Shown: positions 43,004 to 51,887, counted from the first letter of the stretch. The stretch: DNA of 64,000 nucleotides from Nonomuraea sp. SYSU D8015 (GCF_008065375.1 NZ_VJYI01000001.1:124001-188000); one strand, 5' to 3'. Notes: generated by a model from the sequence alone, not told the origin. A program made the numbers and translations.

Positions 43004-43798
43004 ATGATGAGAGAGATGACGAGGTGGATCGATCTGGAAGGGGCGGTCAACGCGCGTGACCTGGGCGGGCTTCCCACGCGTGACGGCGGCGTCACCCGGA
43101 GCGGCCGGATCTTCCGCGCCGACAATCTCCAGGGGCTCACGCCCCGGGACGTGGATCTGCTGGTGGGCGAGCTGAACCTCCGGCACGTCGTGGACCTCCG
43201 CTCCAACGCCGAGGTCGCGCTGGAGGGCCCGGGGCCGCTGACGACGGTGCCCGAGGTGCGGCATCACCATCTGACGCTGTTCGCCGAGGGCGGCCGGCAC
43301 ACCGACGTCGAGGCCGACACCATCGACGGGGAGCGGGTGCTCCCGTGGGCGGAGCGGGTGCTGGACGAGGAGCTGCGCGTGACCGGCTTCTACTTCGGCT
43401 ATCTGCGCGACCGCCCGTCCGCCGTGGTGGCGGCCCTGCGCGCGATGTCGCTGGACGACGGGGCGGCGGTGGTGCACTGCGCGGCGGGCAAGGACCGCAC
43501 GGGCGTGCTGGCGGCGCTGGCGCTGGAGATCGCGGGCGTCACCAGGGAGGCCATCGTGGAGGACTACGTCGCCACGGGGGAGCGGCTGGAGCTGATACTC
43601 AAGCGACTGCGGGCGAGCGACACCTACCGCGGGGATCTGGACTCCAGGCCGGCCGACGACCACATGCCGCGGGCGAAATACCTCGAGCAGTTCCTCGGCG
43701 TGCTCGACGACCGCTACGGCGGCCCGATGGGCTGGCTGGCGCAGCACGGCTGGACGGTGGCGGACACGGAGGCGATGCGCGGCCGCCTGCGGGACTGA
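43004..43798 (+). CDS. Tyrosine-protein phosphatase (Y_phosphatase3 type)
   Basis: 264 residues. The catalytic CX5R loop is HCAAGKDRTG (Cys159, Arg165), and the N-terminal NARDLGGLPTRDGGVTRSGRIFRAD block is the hallmark of the bacterial PF13350 family (lipid/tyrosine phosphatases such as mycobacterial PtpB). The Asp inside the loop (K-D) is also typical of this family. It is cytoplasmic, with no signal peptide. GAAGATGATGAGAG precedes the start, with several possible ATGs; 43004 or 43016 both fit. Convergent with an oxidoreductase gene, 4 bp apart. Confidence 0.88.
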   Translation: MMREMTRWIDLEGAVNARDLGGLPTRDGGVTRSGRIFRADNLQGLTPRDVDLLVGELNLRHVVDLRSNAEVALEGPGPLTTVPEVRHHHLTLFAEGGRHTDVEADTIDGERVLPWAERVLDEELRVTGFYFGYLRDRPSAVVAALRAMSLDDGAAVVHCAAGKDRTGVLAALALEIAGVTREAIVEDYVATGERLELILKRLRASDTYRGDLDSRPADDHMPRAKYLEQFLGVLDDRYGGPMGWLAQHGWTVADTEAMRGRLRD

Positions 43799-43802
43799 CC
43801 GC

Positions 43803-44843
43803 TCAGCTGAGGCGGACGACGATGCGCTGGGCGGCCGACTGGCGGGCCGCCTCGATGACGCTCAGCGCCTCGATCACGCTCTCCGCGTCCACCGGCGGCG
43901 GCGCCCCCTCCCGCAGCGCCGCCTCGACACCCCGGTAGAAGTCCAGGTACGCCCCCGCCTCGGTACGCACCACCCGGTGCTCGTCCTCCGTGCCCAGCAC
44001 CCCCCACCGGTCCTCCTCGTCCTCCCCGAACCCGGGCGAATCGGGTGAGACCCCGGCCCGGAGCCGCTCCTCCTGCACGTCCATCCCGTGCTTCACGTAC
44101 GCGCCCGCCGACCCCAGCACCCGGAACCGGGGCCCGAGCCGCGCCGCCACGGAGCTCACCCACAGATGCGACCGCGCCCCGCCGGCATGCGTCAACGCCA
44201 TGAACGTGTCGTCGTCCGAGGCCACCCCTTCGCGCCGGACGTCGCTCTCGCAGTAGACCTCCCGCACCGGGCCGAGCAACTGCAGCGCCTGGTCGACGAG
44301 ATGACTCCCGAGGTCGTACAGCAGCCCGCCGACCTCCTCGGGCCCTCCGGCCTCCCGCCAGCCGCCCTTGGGCACCGGCCGCCACCGCTCGAACCGCGAC
44401 TCGAACCGCCGCACCTCGCCCAGCAGGCCCTGGCCGACGAGCCGCCGCACGGTCAGGAAGTCACCGTCCCACCGCCGGTTCTGGAACACGGTGAGCATGA
44501 CCCCGCGCTCCTTGGCCATCCGCACCAGCTCCCGCCCTTCCTCGGCGGTCCTGGCCAGGGGCTTGTCCACGACGACAGGCAGCCCTTCGCCGATCGCCGC
44601 CGCCGCGATGGATACATGTGTGCGATTGGGCGACGCGACCACCACAAGATCACACCGCCCGATCAACTCCCGCACGTCATCAACGCCCACGGCCCCGTAC
44701 TTGTCACGCACCTCCGCCCGCCGCCCGGGATCCCTGGTGACGACAGCGGCCAACGACAAGCCAGGCGTGGCCTGGATGAAGGGGGCATGGAAGTAGGCCC
44801 CCGCAACGCCATATCCGACCAGCCCCACCCGGATGTCACTCAT
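43803..44843 (-). CDS. Gfo/Idh/MocA-family NAD(P)-dependent oxidoreductase
   Basis: 346 residues. The N-terminal Rossmann domain starts VGLVGYGVAGAYFHAPF (GxGxxG), and VVDKPLART contains the conserved Lys of the EKP-like motif (here DKP). The C-terminal beta-sheet domain has GGLLYDLGSHLVDQALQL, where the family's His/Asp catalytic residues lie. Probable reaction: NAD(P)-linked oxidation of a sugar, inositol or related alcohol. No sugar-transport neighbours help fix the substrate. Confidence 0.9.
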   Translation of the reverse strand: MSDIRVGLVGYGVAGAYFHAPFIQATPGLSLAAVVTRDPGRRAEVRDKYGAVGVDDVRELIGRCDLVVVASPNRTHVSIAAAAIGEGLPVVVDKPLARTAEEGRELVRMAKERGVMLTVFQNRRWDGDFLTVRRLVGQGLLGEVRRFESRFERWRPVPKGGWREAGGPEEVGGLLYDLGSHLVDQALQLLGPVREVYCESDVRREGVASDDDTFMALTHAGGARSHLWVSSVAARLGPRFRVLGSAGAYVKHGMDVQEERLRAGVSPDSPGFGEDEEDRWGVLGTEDEHRVVRTEAGAYLDFYRGVEAALREGAPPPVDAESVIEALSVIEAARQSAAQRIVVRLS

Positions 44844-44943
44844 CGGCCCAGGCTATCGAAACCACGTAATCGGCCCACTGTGCGCTCCGTAACGGCGGCC
44901 CGCCGGTGAAGGGTCAGAGGGCGTTTCCTGGAGGGCCCTGTTC

Positions 44944-45084
44944 ATGGTCGCGCTCGCACGGGGCTCCGCTGGTCACGCAAGCTACCGCTCTCCGCCCCAG
45001 GCTCGCCGCACGTGGCTGATGGTCGCGCTCGCACGGGGCTCCGCTGGTCACGCAAGCTACCGCTCTCCGCCCCAGGCTCGCCGC
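44944..45084. repeat. Perfect 66-bp direct duplication in an intergenic region
   Basis: The 66 bases at 44944-45009 recur exactly at 45019-45084, separated by 9 bases (period 75). The gap 44844-45140 between two genes holds no other gene; the short reading frame over it (MVALARGSAGHASYR...) has no support and is also duplicated. A recent tandem duplication or a mobile repeat unit is likely. Confidence 0.85.
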
Positions 45085-45140
45085 TCCGTCAGCCGTAGTA
45101 CGGAGGGTGGCAGGCCACGGCAGCGCGTAAATGATGATGA

Positions 45141-46049
45141 TTATGGGTTTTGGGGGTCGTCGCGTTCGGCGAGGAAGCGTTCGAACTGGGCAGCCAGCTC
45201 ATCGCCTGTCGGCATGGGGATCGACTCGGCGATGAGGTTTTCGCGTTCCGCGCCCGCCGCGAAGGCGTCGTACTGCTGCTCCAGCCCCGTGATGGCCGTG
45301 GACAGCTCGGCGGAGGCCGCGATCTGCTCCTCGATCTCCGACGTCGTGCGCTGGGCCGCCTCCCGCAGCGCGTCCATCGGGAACACCAGCCCCGTCCCCC
45401 GCGTCACCGCCTCCAGCGCGGTGACGGCGGCCGTCGGGTATTCGGCCTGGGACAGGTAGTGCGGCACGTGGATCGCGTACCCCAGGGCGTCGTGCCCCTG
45501 CGCCCCCAGCCGGAACTCGATCAACGCCGCCACGCTCCCCGGCACCTGGACACGCCCGAACGCGCTCGTCTGCGAATTGATGAGCTCGGGCCGGCTGGCG
45601 TGCATCGTGAGGCCCAGCGGGCGGGTGTGCGGCACGGCCATCGGGATGCCGTGCATCGTCACCAGCTTGCTCACTCCCAGCCGATCCACCAGCGACTTCA
45701 CCGCCTGGGTGAACAGCTCCCACTCCCGGTCGGGCTCGGGCCCGCTCATCAGCAGGAACTGCGTTCCCGTCGAGTCCTGCGCGACGTGCACGGCCAGCTC
45801 CGGGCTCTCGCACTCGACCCAACGGTCGGTGTCGAAGGTCATGATCGGCCGGCGCGACCGGTAGTCGAGCAGCCGGTCCACGTCGAACGTCGCCACGACC
45901 CGGTGCTCCAGCTCGGCCAGCAGGTGGCCCAGCGCGAGGCGTCCGGCGCCGCCCGCGTCGACGAAACCGTCGAAGTGGTACAGCAAGACCGGATCATGCA
46001 GCTCGGGGGCGTCATCTGCGAGCTTGTAGAGATCCTGCGGGTCGAACAC
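45141..46049 (-). CDS. PAC2-family protein (proteasome assembly chaperone-like)
   Basis: 302 residues. The PAC2 pattern is present: DPVLLYHFDGFVDAGGAGRLAL at the start, LVTMHGIPMAVPHTRPLGLTMHA in the middle and GYAIHVPHYLSQAEYPTAAVTALEAV later. The C-terminal part is helical and charged. In eukaryotes PAC2 domains help assemble proteasomes; in actinobacteria the family's role is unsettled. The GTG at 46049 is chosen where the conserved N-terminus begins. Divergent from the broken ankyrin gene. Confidence 0.85.
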   Translation of the reverse strand: MFDPQDLYKLADDAPELHDPVLLYHFDGFVDAGGAGRLALGHLLAELEHRVVATFDVDRLLDYRSRRPIMTFDTDRWVECESPELAVHVAQDSTGTQFLLMSGPEPDREWELFTQAVKSLVDRLGVSKLVTMHGIPMAVPHTRPLGLTMHASRPELINSQTSAFGRVQVPGSVAALIEFRLGAQGHDALGYAIHVPHYLSQAEYPTAAVTALEAVTRGTGLVFPMDALREAAQRTTSEIEEQIAASAELSTAITGLEQQYDAFAAGAERENLIAESIPMPTGDELAAQFERFLAERDDPQNP

Positions 46050-46135
46050 GGTTGGACAGCCTTTCCCTAGGTACTCATCTCCAGAACCTACGGCGGGTCG
46101 GAACGATTCCGTGCACGGCACCCTATCGAGGCACA

Positions 46136-46510
46136 ATGGCCTCCATGGACGGGGACCCGGAGCTCGAAGAGCTCGCCACCAGGATGTTCGACCTGGCCAG
46201 AGCGGGCGACACCGAGACGCTGCGCGCGTATGTCGAAGCCGGGGTGCCGGTCGATCTGAGCAACGGCAAAGGTGACACTTTGCTGATGCTAGCGGCTTAT
46301 TACGGTCACGCTGAGACTGTACGCATGCTTGTCACAAGCGGCGCAGAGGTCAACTGAGTCAACGACCGTGGGCAGACGCCGCTCGCCGGAGCCGTGTACA
46401 AAAAGGAATCTGCCGTGGTCAGAGCGTTGCTGGACGCCGGGGCGAATCCGGACGCCGGCACGCCGTCCACCCAAGGTGACGGCGTAAATGGGGGCAAATG
46501 GCTAGTTTAG
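46136..46510 (+). pseudogene. Ankyrin-repeat protein broken by an in-frame TGA
   Basis: From the ATG at 46136 the frame encodes a start typical of small actinobacterial ankyrin proteins (LEELATRMFDLARAGDTE..., then GDTLLMLAAYYGHAETVRMLV). It stops at TGA 46355-46357 after GAEVN. The identical frame continues past the stop with the next repeat intact (VNDRGQTPLAGAVYKKESAVVRALLDAGANPDAG), then loses similarity and ends at TAG 46508-46510. A CGA-to-TGA change would explain the first stop. An intact relative should carry one more repeat, so the 3' end also looks truncated. The first 73 codons might still be translated. Confidence 0.75.
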
Positions 46511-46575
46511 TCAATGCTTCTCCCCAAGGGATTCATAGTGTGAAATAAGCATTAAACGCCTCGAAGTGGCCGAGT

Positions 46576-47613
46576 GTGGCCTTTCGCTCCGTCCGTAGTC
46601 ATGCTGGGGATGTGGTTAATTCTGCGCACCCCTTCAGTAGGCGACCACTCCGCATCCCTCCGCTGCCATGTCCGTTCCCCAGTGAGATCAACGTCCATGC
46701 CGCGGAGGTCACTGCGGAAAGTCACGCATGGGTGACCGCCTCCAACATGCTCCCCAGCGCCGACTCCATCGAGCACTTCAGCCGATCGGAGCTCGGCCTT
46801 CTCCCCGCACGGACCAACCCGACCGTGCCGCGCGCCAGTCTCCGGCTGATCACCGACTGGTACTTCTGGCTCTGGGCCTTCGACGACGGCTTCTGCGAGA
46901 ACGAGCGCACCGGGCATCGGGCGGCCGCGGTCGCCCGCGCACTGCCGTCGCTTCTGGAGAGCCTCGACGGGGACAGGGACCCGGAGCCCGGCGACGCGTT
47001 CGGGCTCGCCCTCAGGGAACTCCTGGACCGCATCTCCGCGATGGCCACCCCCGCACAGGTGGACCGGTGGCGGAGCGCGGTGAAGGAGTACCTCTTCGCC
47101 CAGATCTGGGAGGCGGCGAACCGCGAGGCTGATCTGATCCCCAGCCTCGAGGAGTATCTCCTCATGCGCCGCACCACCGGCGCCACGTACACCTGCTTCG
47201 CGCTCATCGACATCGGCGGCGGCTACCGGATCGAGACCGAGGACTGGTACCACCCCGACGTACGCACGCTCTCCGACCTGGCATGCGACCTCGTCGGGTG
47301 GGACAACGACCTGCTCTCGTACGCCAAGGAGCGCCGCACCGACAAGGCCCGGCACAACCTCGTGACCGTGCTGGCCAACGAGAAGTCGCTCTCCCTGCAG
47401 GAGGCGCTGCTCGAGGTCGCCCGGATGCACCACGAGGCGATCGCCGCGTTCGTCGACCGGCGCGCGGCGATGGAGACGTGGGCTCCACCGGCGGTGCGCA
47501 AATACGTGCGCGGCCTCGAGCACTGGGTCCGCGGCCACATCGAATTCTCGTTCGGCAGCGCACGCTTCGTGCATGCCTGGCCGGACGACACCTGCTGGCC
47601 CCAGGCCGTCTGA
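46576..47613 (+). CDS. Class I terpene synthase
   Basis: Up to 345 residues. Metal motifs are clear: DDGFCE at 103-108 (aspartate-rich DDxx(x)E) and NDLLSYAKE at 244-252 (NSE triad N/S/E). The bacterial terpene cyclase opening LPCPFPSEINVHAAEV is present, as is a C-terminal ARF motif. It should cyclise farnesyl or geranyl diphosphate; the product cannot be predicted by eye. Starts GTG 46576 and GTG 46612 are both in frame; neither has a clean ribosome site. No prenyltransferase or P450 gene is adjacent (nearest P450 at 56.5 kb). Convergent with a STAND ATPase gene. Confidence 0.88.
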   Translation: MAFRSVRSHAGDVVNSAHPFSRRPLRIPPLPCPFPSEINVHAAEVTAESHAWVTASNMLPSADSIEHFSRSELGLLPARTNPTVPRASLRLITDWYFWLWAFDDGFCENERTGHRAAAVARALPSLLESLDGDRDPEPGDAFGLALRELLDRISAMATPAQVDRWRSAVKEYLFAQIWEAANREADLIPSLEEYLLMRRTTGATYTCFALIDIGGGYRIETEDWYHPDVRTLSDLACDLVGWDNDLLSYAKERRTDKARHNLVTVLANEKSLSLQEALLEVARMHHEAIAAFVDRRAAMETWAPPAVRKYVRGLEHWVRGHIEFSFGSARFVHAWPDDTCWPQAV

Positions 47614-47624
47614 AGCTCCCCGTA

Positions 47625-49733
47625 TCAGCTGTTCTCGAGGGCGTCCAGCTCGTCCCGCGCGAGCGTGGACGCCTCCTCGAGGTCGAGCCGGGCGCCCTCC
47701 TCGAAGGCGTCCTTGTAGGCGAGCTCGCCCATCCGCCGCACACACTCCCTGACGCACGCGTTGTGGTCATCGGACAGGAACGGCGCGCCCAACTGCGGCA
47801 GGCCGGCCGATTTCCAGTTTTGCTGCAGCGCACCCAGCACCTGGGCGGCCACCGGCAGCCGGTCCAGGGCCACGAAGACCCGTGCCGAGGACTCCAGCGC
47901 CAGCAGGGTGCCGAGGATGTCGTGGAAGTGCAGCTTGATCCGCAGGCCTTCCTTGAGGTGCGGCAGCGCCTCCTCGTGCCGGTTCGTGGCGAGCTTGGTG
48001 CCCGCCAACGCCCACATCGCGTGTGAGCTCAGCCAGAGCTCGCCACGCTCCTTGCACACCTGCAGGCAGTCCTCCAGCAGGGATTCGGCCTCGTAGAACC
48101 CCCCTTGCGCGGTCAGGACGATGGACAGCTCGACGATGGCGGGCAGCAGGCCGGGGTTGAGCTCCTTGTTGTCGGTGTTGAACTCGATCGCCATGCCCAG
48201 GAGCGCGCAGGCCTTCTGCATGTCGCCCTGGAGCATCGCCGCCGTGCCCTGCATCTTGGAGCCCAGGATCACCGCCCGGGAGTCGCCCACCTGGACGGCC
48301 TCGGAGCTGCACTTCTCCGCCGCGGCCTGCCCTCCGACGCTGTCGCCCTGGGAGTTGCGTACATAAGCCAGCACCCAGAGCGCCTTGCACCGCTCCTTGC
48401 TCGGGTCGGGGTTGGCCTCCAGGGCCCGCTCCAGGTAGAGGCGTCCCTCGCGGGCGAACCCGCAGCAGACCCACATGAACCAGAGTGACGACAACAGCGT
48501 CAGCGCCAGCGGCTCCTTGCCCGGCGTCTGCAGCGCGTATTCGAGCGCGGCCCGGACGTTGTTGTGCTCCTCGCGCATGCGGATGAACCAGTAGATCTGC
48601 CGCGGCCTCGACCATGCGTCCTCGCCCCGCTGGGCCAGACTCAGGTAGTACTCCAGGTGCCGCTGCCTCAGTTTTTCCCGCTGCCCGAGCTTCCTGAGCC
48701 ACTCGTCGCCGTATTCGGCCAGCGTGTCGATCAGCTTGTAGCGGACCCCGGCGTGGTTGCTGCTGATCAGCAGGATCGACTTCTCCACCAGGCCGGTGAC
48801 CAGGTCGGTGATCTGATCCTCCGGCAGCCGTTCGTCTTTGCACACGAAGCGGGCCGCGTCGAGCTCGAAGTCGCCCGCGAACACCGACAACCGCGCCCAC
48901 AGCAGCCGCTCGGCCGGCTCGCACAGCTCGTGACTCCAGCCGATCGCCGCGCGCAGCGTCTGGTGCCGCGGCAGCGCCGTGCGGCTGGCGCCGGCCAGCA
49001 GGCTGAACCGGTCGGCCAGCAGGCCCAGGATCTGCTCCACCGACAGCGCCCGCAGCCGCACCGCCGCCAGCTCGATGGCCAGCGGGATGCCGTCGAGCCG
49101 CCGGCACAGCTCGGCGACCGAGGCGATGTTGTCCTCGTCCAGCTGGAAGTCGGGCACGCTCGCCCCGGCCCGCGCCGCGAACAGCTGCACCGACTCGTTG
49201 GTGAAGAGGTTTTCCGCCGGGTCGTCGCCGGGCACCTGCAGCGGCGGCACGGGGACCACGTGCTCGTACGGCAGGTGCAGCGACTGGCGGCTGGTGGCCA
49301 GCACCTTCAGGTTGGGCGCCGCCTCCAGCAGCTCGTGCACCAGCTCCGCGCATCCCTGCACGACGTGCTCGCAGGTGTCGATGATGAGCAGCATGTCGCG
49401 CTCGCCGACCCACTCCGACAGCGACTCGGACTCCGCGCGCGAGGACTGGTCGGCGATGCGCAGGGAGGAGGCGATCGTGTGCTTGACCATGCCCGCGTCC
49501 TGCAGCCGGGCGAGATCGGCGAACCACACGCCGTCGGGGTATTGAGAGCGCACCTGATGGGCCAGCCGCAGCACCGTGCGGGACTTCCCGACGCCGCCGA
49601 TGCCCGTGACGGTCACCAACCGCGACTCGCCGAGGTGCCTTTTGAGGTTGGAGAGGAGACGTGTCCGGCCGATGAAGCTGGTGAGCTCCGCCGGCAGATT
49701 GCCTTCTCGCCGCCAGCCTGTCGGGGTGGCCAT
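47625..49733 (-). CDS. STAND ATPase (NB-ARC with TPR-like region), AfsR-ATPase-like without DNA-binding domain
   Basis: 702 residues. NB-ARC-type ATPase: Walker A GIGGVGKS (44-51), Walker B MLLIIDTCEH, and the RLDGIPLAIELAA motif typical of AfsR/LuxR-type ATPases. It opens with the LPAELTSFIGR sequence that in such regulators follows the DNA-binding part. Downstream helical TPR-like repeats fill the C-terminal half. Neither a SARP nor a C-terminal LuxR helix-turn-helix is present, so a partner would be needed to affect transcription. The ATG at 49733 is used; a longer frame upstream has unsupported sequence. Convergent with the terpene synthase. Confidence 0.8.
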   Translation of the reverse strand: MATPTGWRREGNLPAELTSFIGRTRLLSNLKRHLGESRLVTVTGIGGVGKSRTVLRLAHQVRSQYPDGVWFADLARLQDAGMVKHTIASSLRIADQSSRAESESLSEWVGERDMLLIIDTCEHVVQGCAELVHELLEAAPNLKVLATSRQSLHLPYEHVVPVPPLQVPGDDPAENLFTNESVQLFAARAGASVPDFQLDEDNIASVAELCRRLDGIPLAIELAAVRLRALSVEQILGLLADRFSLLAGASRTALPRHQTLRAAIGWSHELCEPAERLLWARLSVFAGDFELDAARFVCKDERLPEDQITDLVTGLVEKSILLISSNHAGVRYKLIDTLAEYGDEWLRKLGQREKLRQRHLEYYLSLAQRGEDAWSRPRQIYWFIRMREEHNNVRAALEYALQTPGKEPLALTLLSSLWFMWVCCGFAREGRLYLERALEANPDPSKERCKALWVLAYVRNSQGDSVGGQAAAEKCSSEAVQVGDSRAVILGSKMQGTAAMLQGDMQKACALLGMAIEFNTDNKELNPGLLPAIVELSIVLTAQGGFYEAESLLEDCLQVCKERGELWLSSHAMWALAGTKLATNRHEEALPHLKEGLRIKLHFHDILGTLLALESSARVFVALDRLPVAAQVLGALQQNWKSAGLPQLGAPFLSDDHNACVRECVRRMGELAYKDAFEEGARLDLEEASTLARDELDALENS

Positions 49734-49845
49734 GCGCAGCCTCACGGGGGATAGGCGACACCTGCTCAAGCATCGTACCGCCGCGCCCCCCGCCTGTCCC
49801 CGGACCTGCGGACACACCGGGTGCTGGTTTGTACGTCTGGGTAGC

Positions 49846-49974
49846 ATGTCAGCCGTGGAAGATTTCTACTCCGAGCAGACGGCGGACGACAAAGATCTGG
49901 GCTGGGGCGACGACCTGCCTGACGAGGACGCGGACGACTTCTACCTCGACAACAGGCCGCCCCACTGGGATTGA
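49846..49974 (+). CDS. Tiny conserved acidic protein ending in RPPHWD (42 aa)
   Basis: A 42-residue protein rich in Asp/Glu, with an aromatic N-terminal VEDFYSEQTADDKDLGWGD and a C-terminal DNRPPHWD. I recognise this as a type of very short protein recurring in actinomycete genomes (tails of the form DRPPHWE/D). Role unknown. Its stop TGA overlaps the TTG start of the acetyltransferase gene (TTGA), so the two are translationally coupled. Confidence 0.7.
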   Translation: MSAVEDFYSEQTADDKDLGWGDDLPDEDADDFYLDNRPPHWD

Positions 49975-50429
49975 CGTCGTTGGCCGAGCACACGTTGCGC
50001 CCCGCCACGCCCGCCGACTACGACGCCATGGCCGCCGTGGTCGACGAGTGGTGGGGCCGCCCCATCCTGGGCTCCCTTCCCCGGCTCTTCCTGGACCACT
50101 TCCACCGCACCAGCCTGGTCGCCGAGGGCCGTGACGGGATGGCGGGCTTCCTGATCGGCTTCCTGTCGCCGTCGGCGGCCGACGAGGCGTACATCCACTT
50201 CGTCGGCGTCTCTCCCGCCGCACGGGGCTCGGGGCTGGGGCGGACGATGTACGAGCACTTCTTCGCCATGGCCCGTGCCCACGACCGCCGCGTGGTCAAG
50301 GCGATCACGTCGCCGGTCAACGAGGCGTCGATCGCCTTCCACCGCCGCATGGGCTTCACGGTCACCGGCCCGATCCCCGGCTACAACGGCCCCGGCACCC
50401 AGCTGGTCACGTTCACCCGCACGCTCTGA
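49971..50429 (+). CDS. GNAT-family N-acetyltransferase
   Basis: 152 residues with the GNAT fold. Motif A is VSPAARGSGLGRTMYEHF (acetyl-CoA pyrophosphate loop R/Q-x-x-G-x-G/A) and motif B is the NEASIAFHRRMGFTV segment. The substrate is unknown. The TTG at 49971 overlaps the tiny RPPHWD gene's stop; a second TTG at 49980 is an alternative. The coupling suggests a shared function or regulatory leader role for the small gene. Confidence 0.85.
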   Translation: MTSLAEHTLRPATPADYDAMAAVVDEWWGRPILGSLPRLFLDHFHRTSLVAEGRDGMAGFLIGFLSPSAADEAYIHFVGVSPAARGSGLGRTMYEHFFAMARAHDRRVVKAITSPVNEASIAFHRRMGFTVTGPIPGYNGPGTQLVTFTRTL

Positions 50430-50786
50430 CGCCGCCGTCACCCGGGAACGGTACGACATGTCGCCTTCCTCCGGCACCACCGCGAAACGAACGCCGGGAT
50501 GGCGGCTGGGCTGGCCTTCTGGATGCGCCATGGCCACCGCCATCGCCACCACAGCCGCCCCCTCCTCCGCCACGTCCGCCACCATGTCCGCCACCATGTC
50601 CGCCGCCACAGCCACCGCCTTCGCCACCCCCAGCGACCGCCACCGCCAGCGCGCCGATTACGTGTCCGCACACGCCCGCCACGCCCGTCCTGGATCTTGG
50701 GTGCGTCAGGCCGTCCGGCACGTCATTAATCCGGCACGTCATTAATCTGTGGCACGGCCAGGAGGAGCCGGGCTAGGTTCCGTCCC
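50430..50786. other. Low-complexity intergenic region with short repeats
   Basis: This gap before the serine hydrolase holds a 12-base direct repeat (TCCGCCACCATG at 50575-50586 and 50587-50598, with partial copies either side over 50566-50610). It also has a perfect 16-base tandem duplication (CCGGCACGTCATTAAT at 50715-50730 and 50731-50746). Minus-strand reading would give a Gly/His-rich frame (50413-50742) without a ribosome site. I see no supported gene. The second repeat lies 40 bases before the hydrolase start and may affect its promoter. Confidence 0.7.
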
Positions 50787-51887
50787 ATGGCTGAGCTCCA
50801 CGGCACCTGCGACGAACGTTTCGGCGAGGTACGCGAGATGCTGGCGTCCTCCCTCGACAGCGACGACGCCGTGGGTGGCGCCTCGGCTGCGGTGTACGTG
50901 GACGGCGAGCGGGTCGTCGACCTCTGGGGCGGCTACGCCGACGCCGAACGCACCATCCCCTGGCAGCGCGACACCATCACCAACGTCTGGTCCACCACCA
51001 AGCCCATGACGGCGCTGTGCGCACTGATCCTCGCCGACCGCGGGGAGCTCGACCTGACCGCCCCCGTGGCCGCGTACTGGCCCGAGTTCGCCGCCGAGGG
51101 AAAGGACCGCGTCCAGATCCGGCACGTCCTCTCCCACACCGCGGGCCTGCCGACCTTCGACGCGCCCATGACGGTCGAGGACCTGTACGACTGGGAGAAG
51201 GCCACGGCACGGCTGGCCGCGCAGACGCCACGCTGGGAGCCGGGCACCGAGAGCGGCTACCACGTGCTCACCCAGGGATACCTGATCGGCGAGGTCGTCC
51301 GCCGCATCACCGGCCGCACCCTGGGCACCTTCTTCGCCGAGGAGGTCGCCGGGCCGCTGGGCGCCGACTTCCACATCGGCCTGCCCGCCGAGCACGACCA
51401 CCGCGTCGCCCCGGTCATCCCGCCCTCCGCCCCAGCAGGCTCCCGCCGGCCGGACGAGCCGTTCCACCCCGAGATCCAGGCCGCGGACGCGAACACCACC
51501 GGCTGGCGGCGCGCCGAGATCCCGGCCGCCAACGGTCACGGCAACGCCCGCTCGGTCGCCGCCATCCAGTCGGTCCTGGCCTGCGGCGGAACGCTCGGCG
51601 GCGTCCGCCTGCTGTCCCCGGCCGGTTGCGAACGCGCCCTGGAGGAACAGCACCACGGCACGGACCGCTACCTGGGCACCCGGATGCGGTACGGCATGGG
51701 GTACGCCATCCAGGGCGACCGCCGCGCGTGCTACTGGGGCGGGTGGGGCGGCTCCCTGGTCTTCGTCGACTTCGACGCCCGCATGACGGTGGCGTACGCG
51801 ATGAATCAGATGATCGACGACGGCGGACTCGTCGACGACCGCGCCCTCGGCATCGTCCTGGCCGCCTACGGAAGCCTCCCCACCTGA
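50787..51887 (+). CDS. Serine hydrolase of the beta-lactamase/EstB family
   Basis: 366 residues. The SxxK motif is STTK (69-72), the family nucleophile and base. A Tyr in SGYHVLTQGYLIGEVV takes the YxN/YxS role typical of EstB-type esterases. The HVLSHTAGLP block is the usual class C-like signature. There is no signal peptide, so a cytoplasmic esterase/peptidase is more likely than a periplasmic beta-lactamase. The ATG at 50787 is the natural start. Confidence 0.85.
   Translation: MAELHGTCDERFGEVREMLASSLDSDDAVGGASAAVYVDGERVVDLWGGYADAERTIPWQRDTITNVWSTTKPMTALCALILADRGELDLTAPVAAYWPEFAAEGKDRVQIRHVLSHTAGLPTFDAPMTVEDLYDWEKATARLAAQTPRWEPGTESGYHVLTQGYLIGEVVRRITGRTLGTFFAEEVAGPLGADFHIGLPAEHDHRVAPVIPPSAPAGSRRPDEPFHPEIQAADANTTGWRRAEIPAANGHGNARSVAAIQSVLACGGTLGGVRLLSPAGCERALEEQHHGTDRYLGTRMRYGMGYAIQGDRRACYWGGWGGSLVFVDFDARMTVAYAMNQMIDDGGLVDDRALGIVLAAYGSLPT

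Noticed and set aside
44944..45459. 171-codon plus-strand frame over the 66-bp duplication
   Set aside because: It includes both copies of the repeat and then runs antisense through the PAC2 gene; no ribosome site or family.
50413..50742. Minus-strand Gly/His-rich frame (about 109 codons)
   Set aside because: It is produced by a 12-base GC-rich repeat, has no ribosome site, and begins inside the 16-bp duplication; coding is unsupported.
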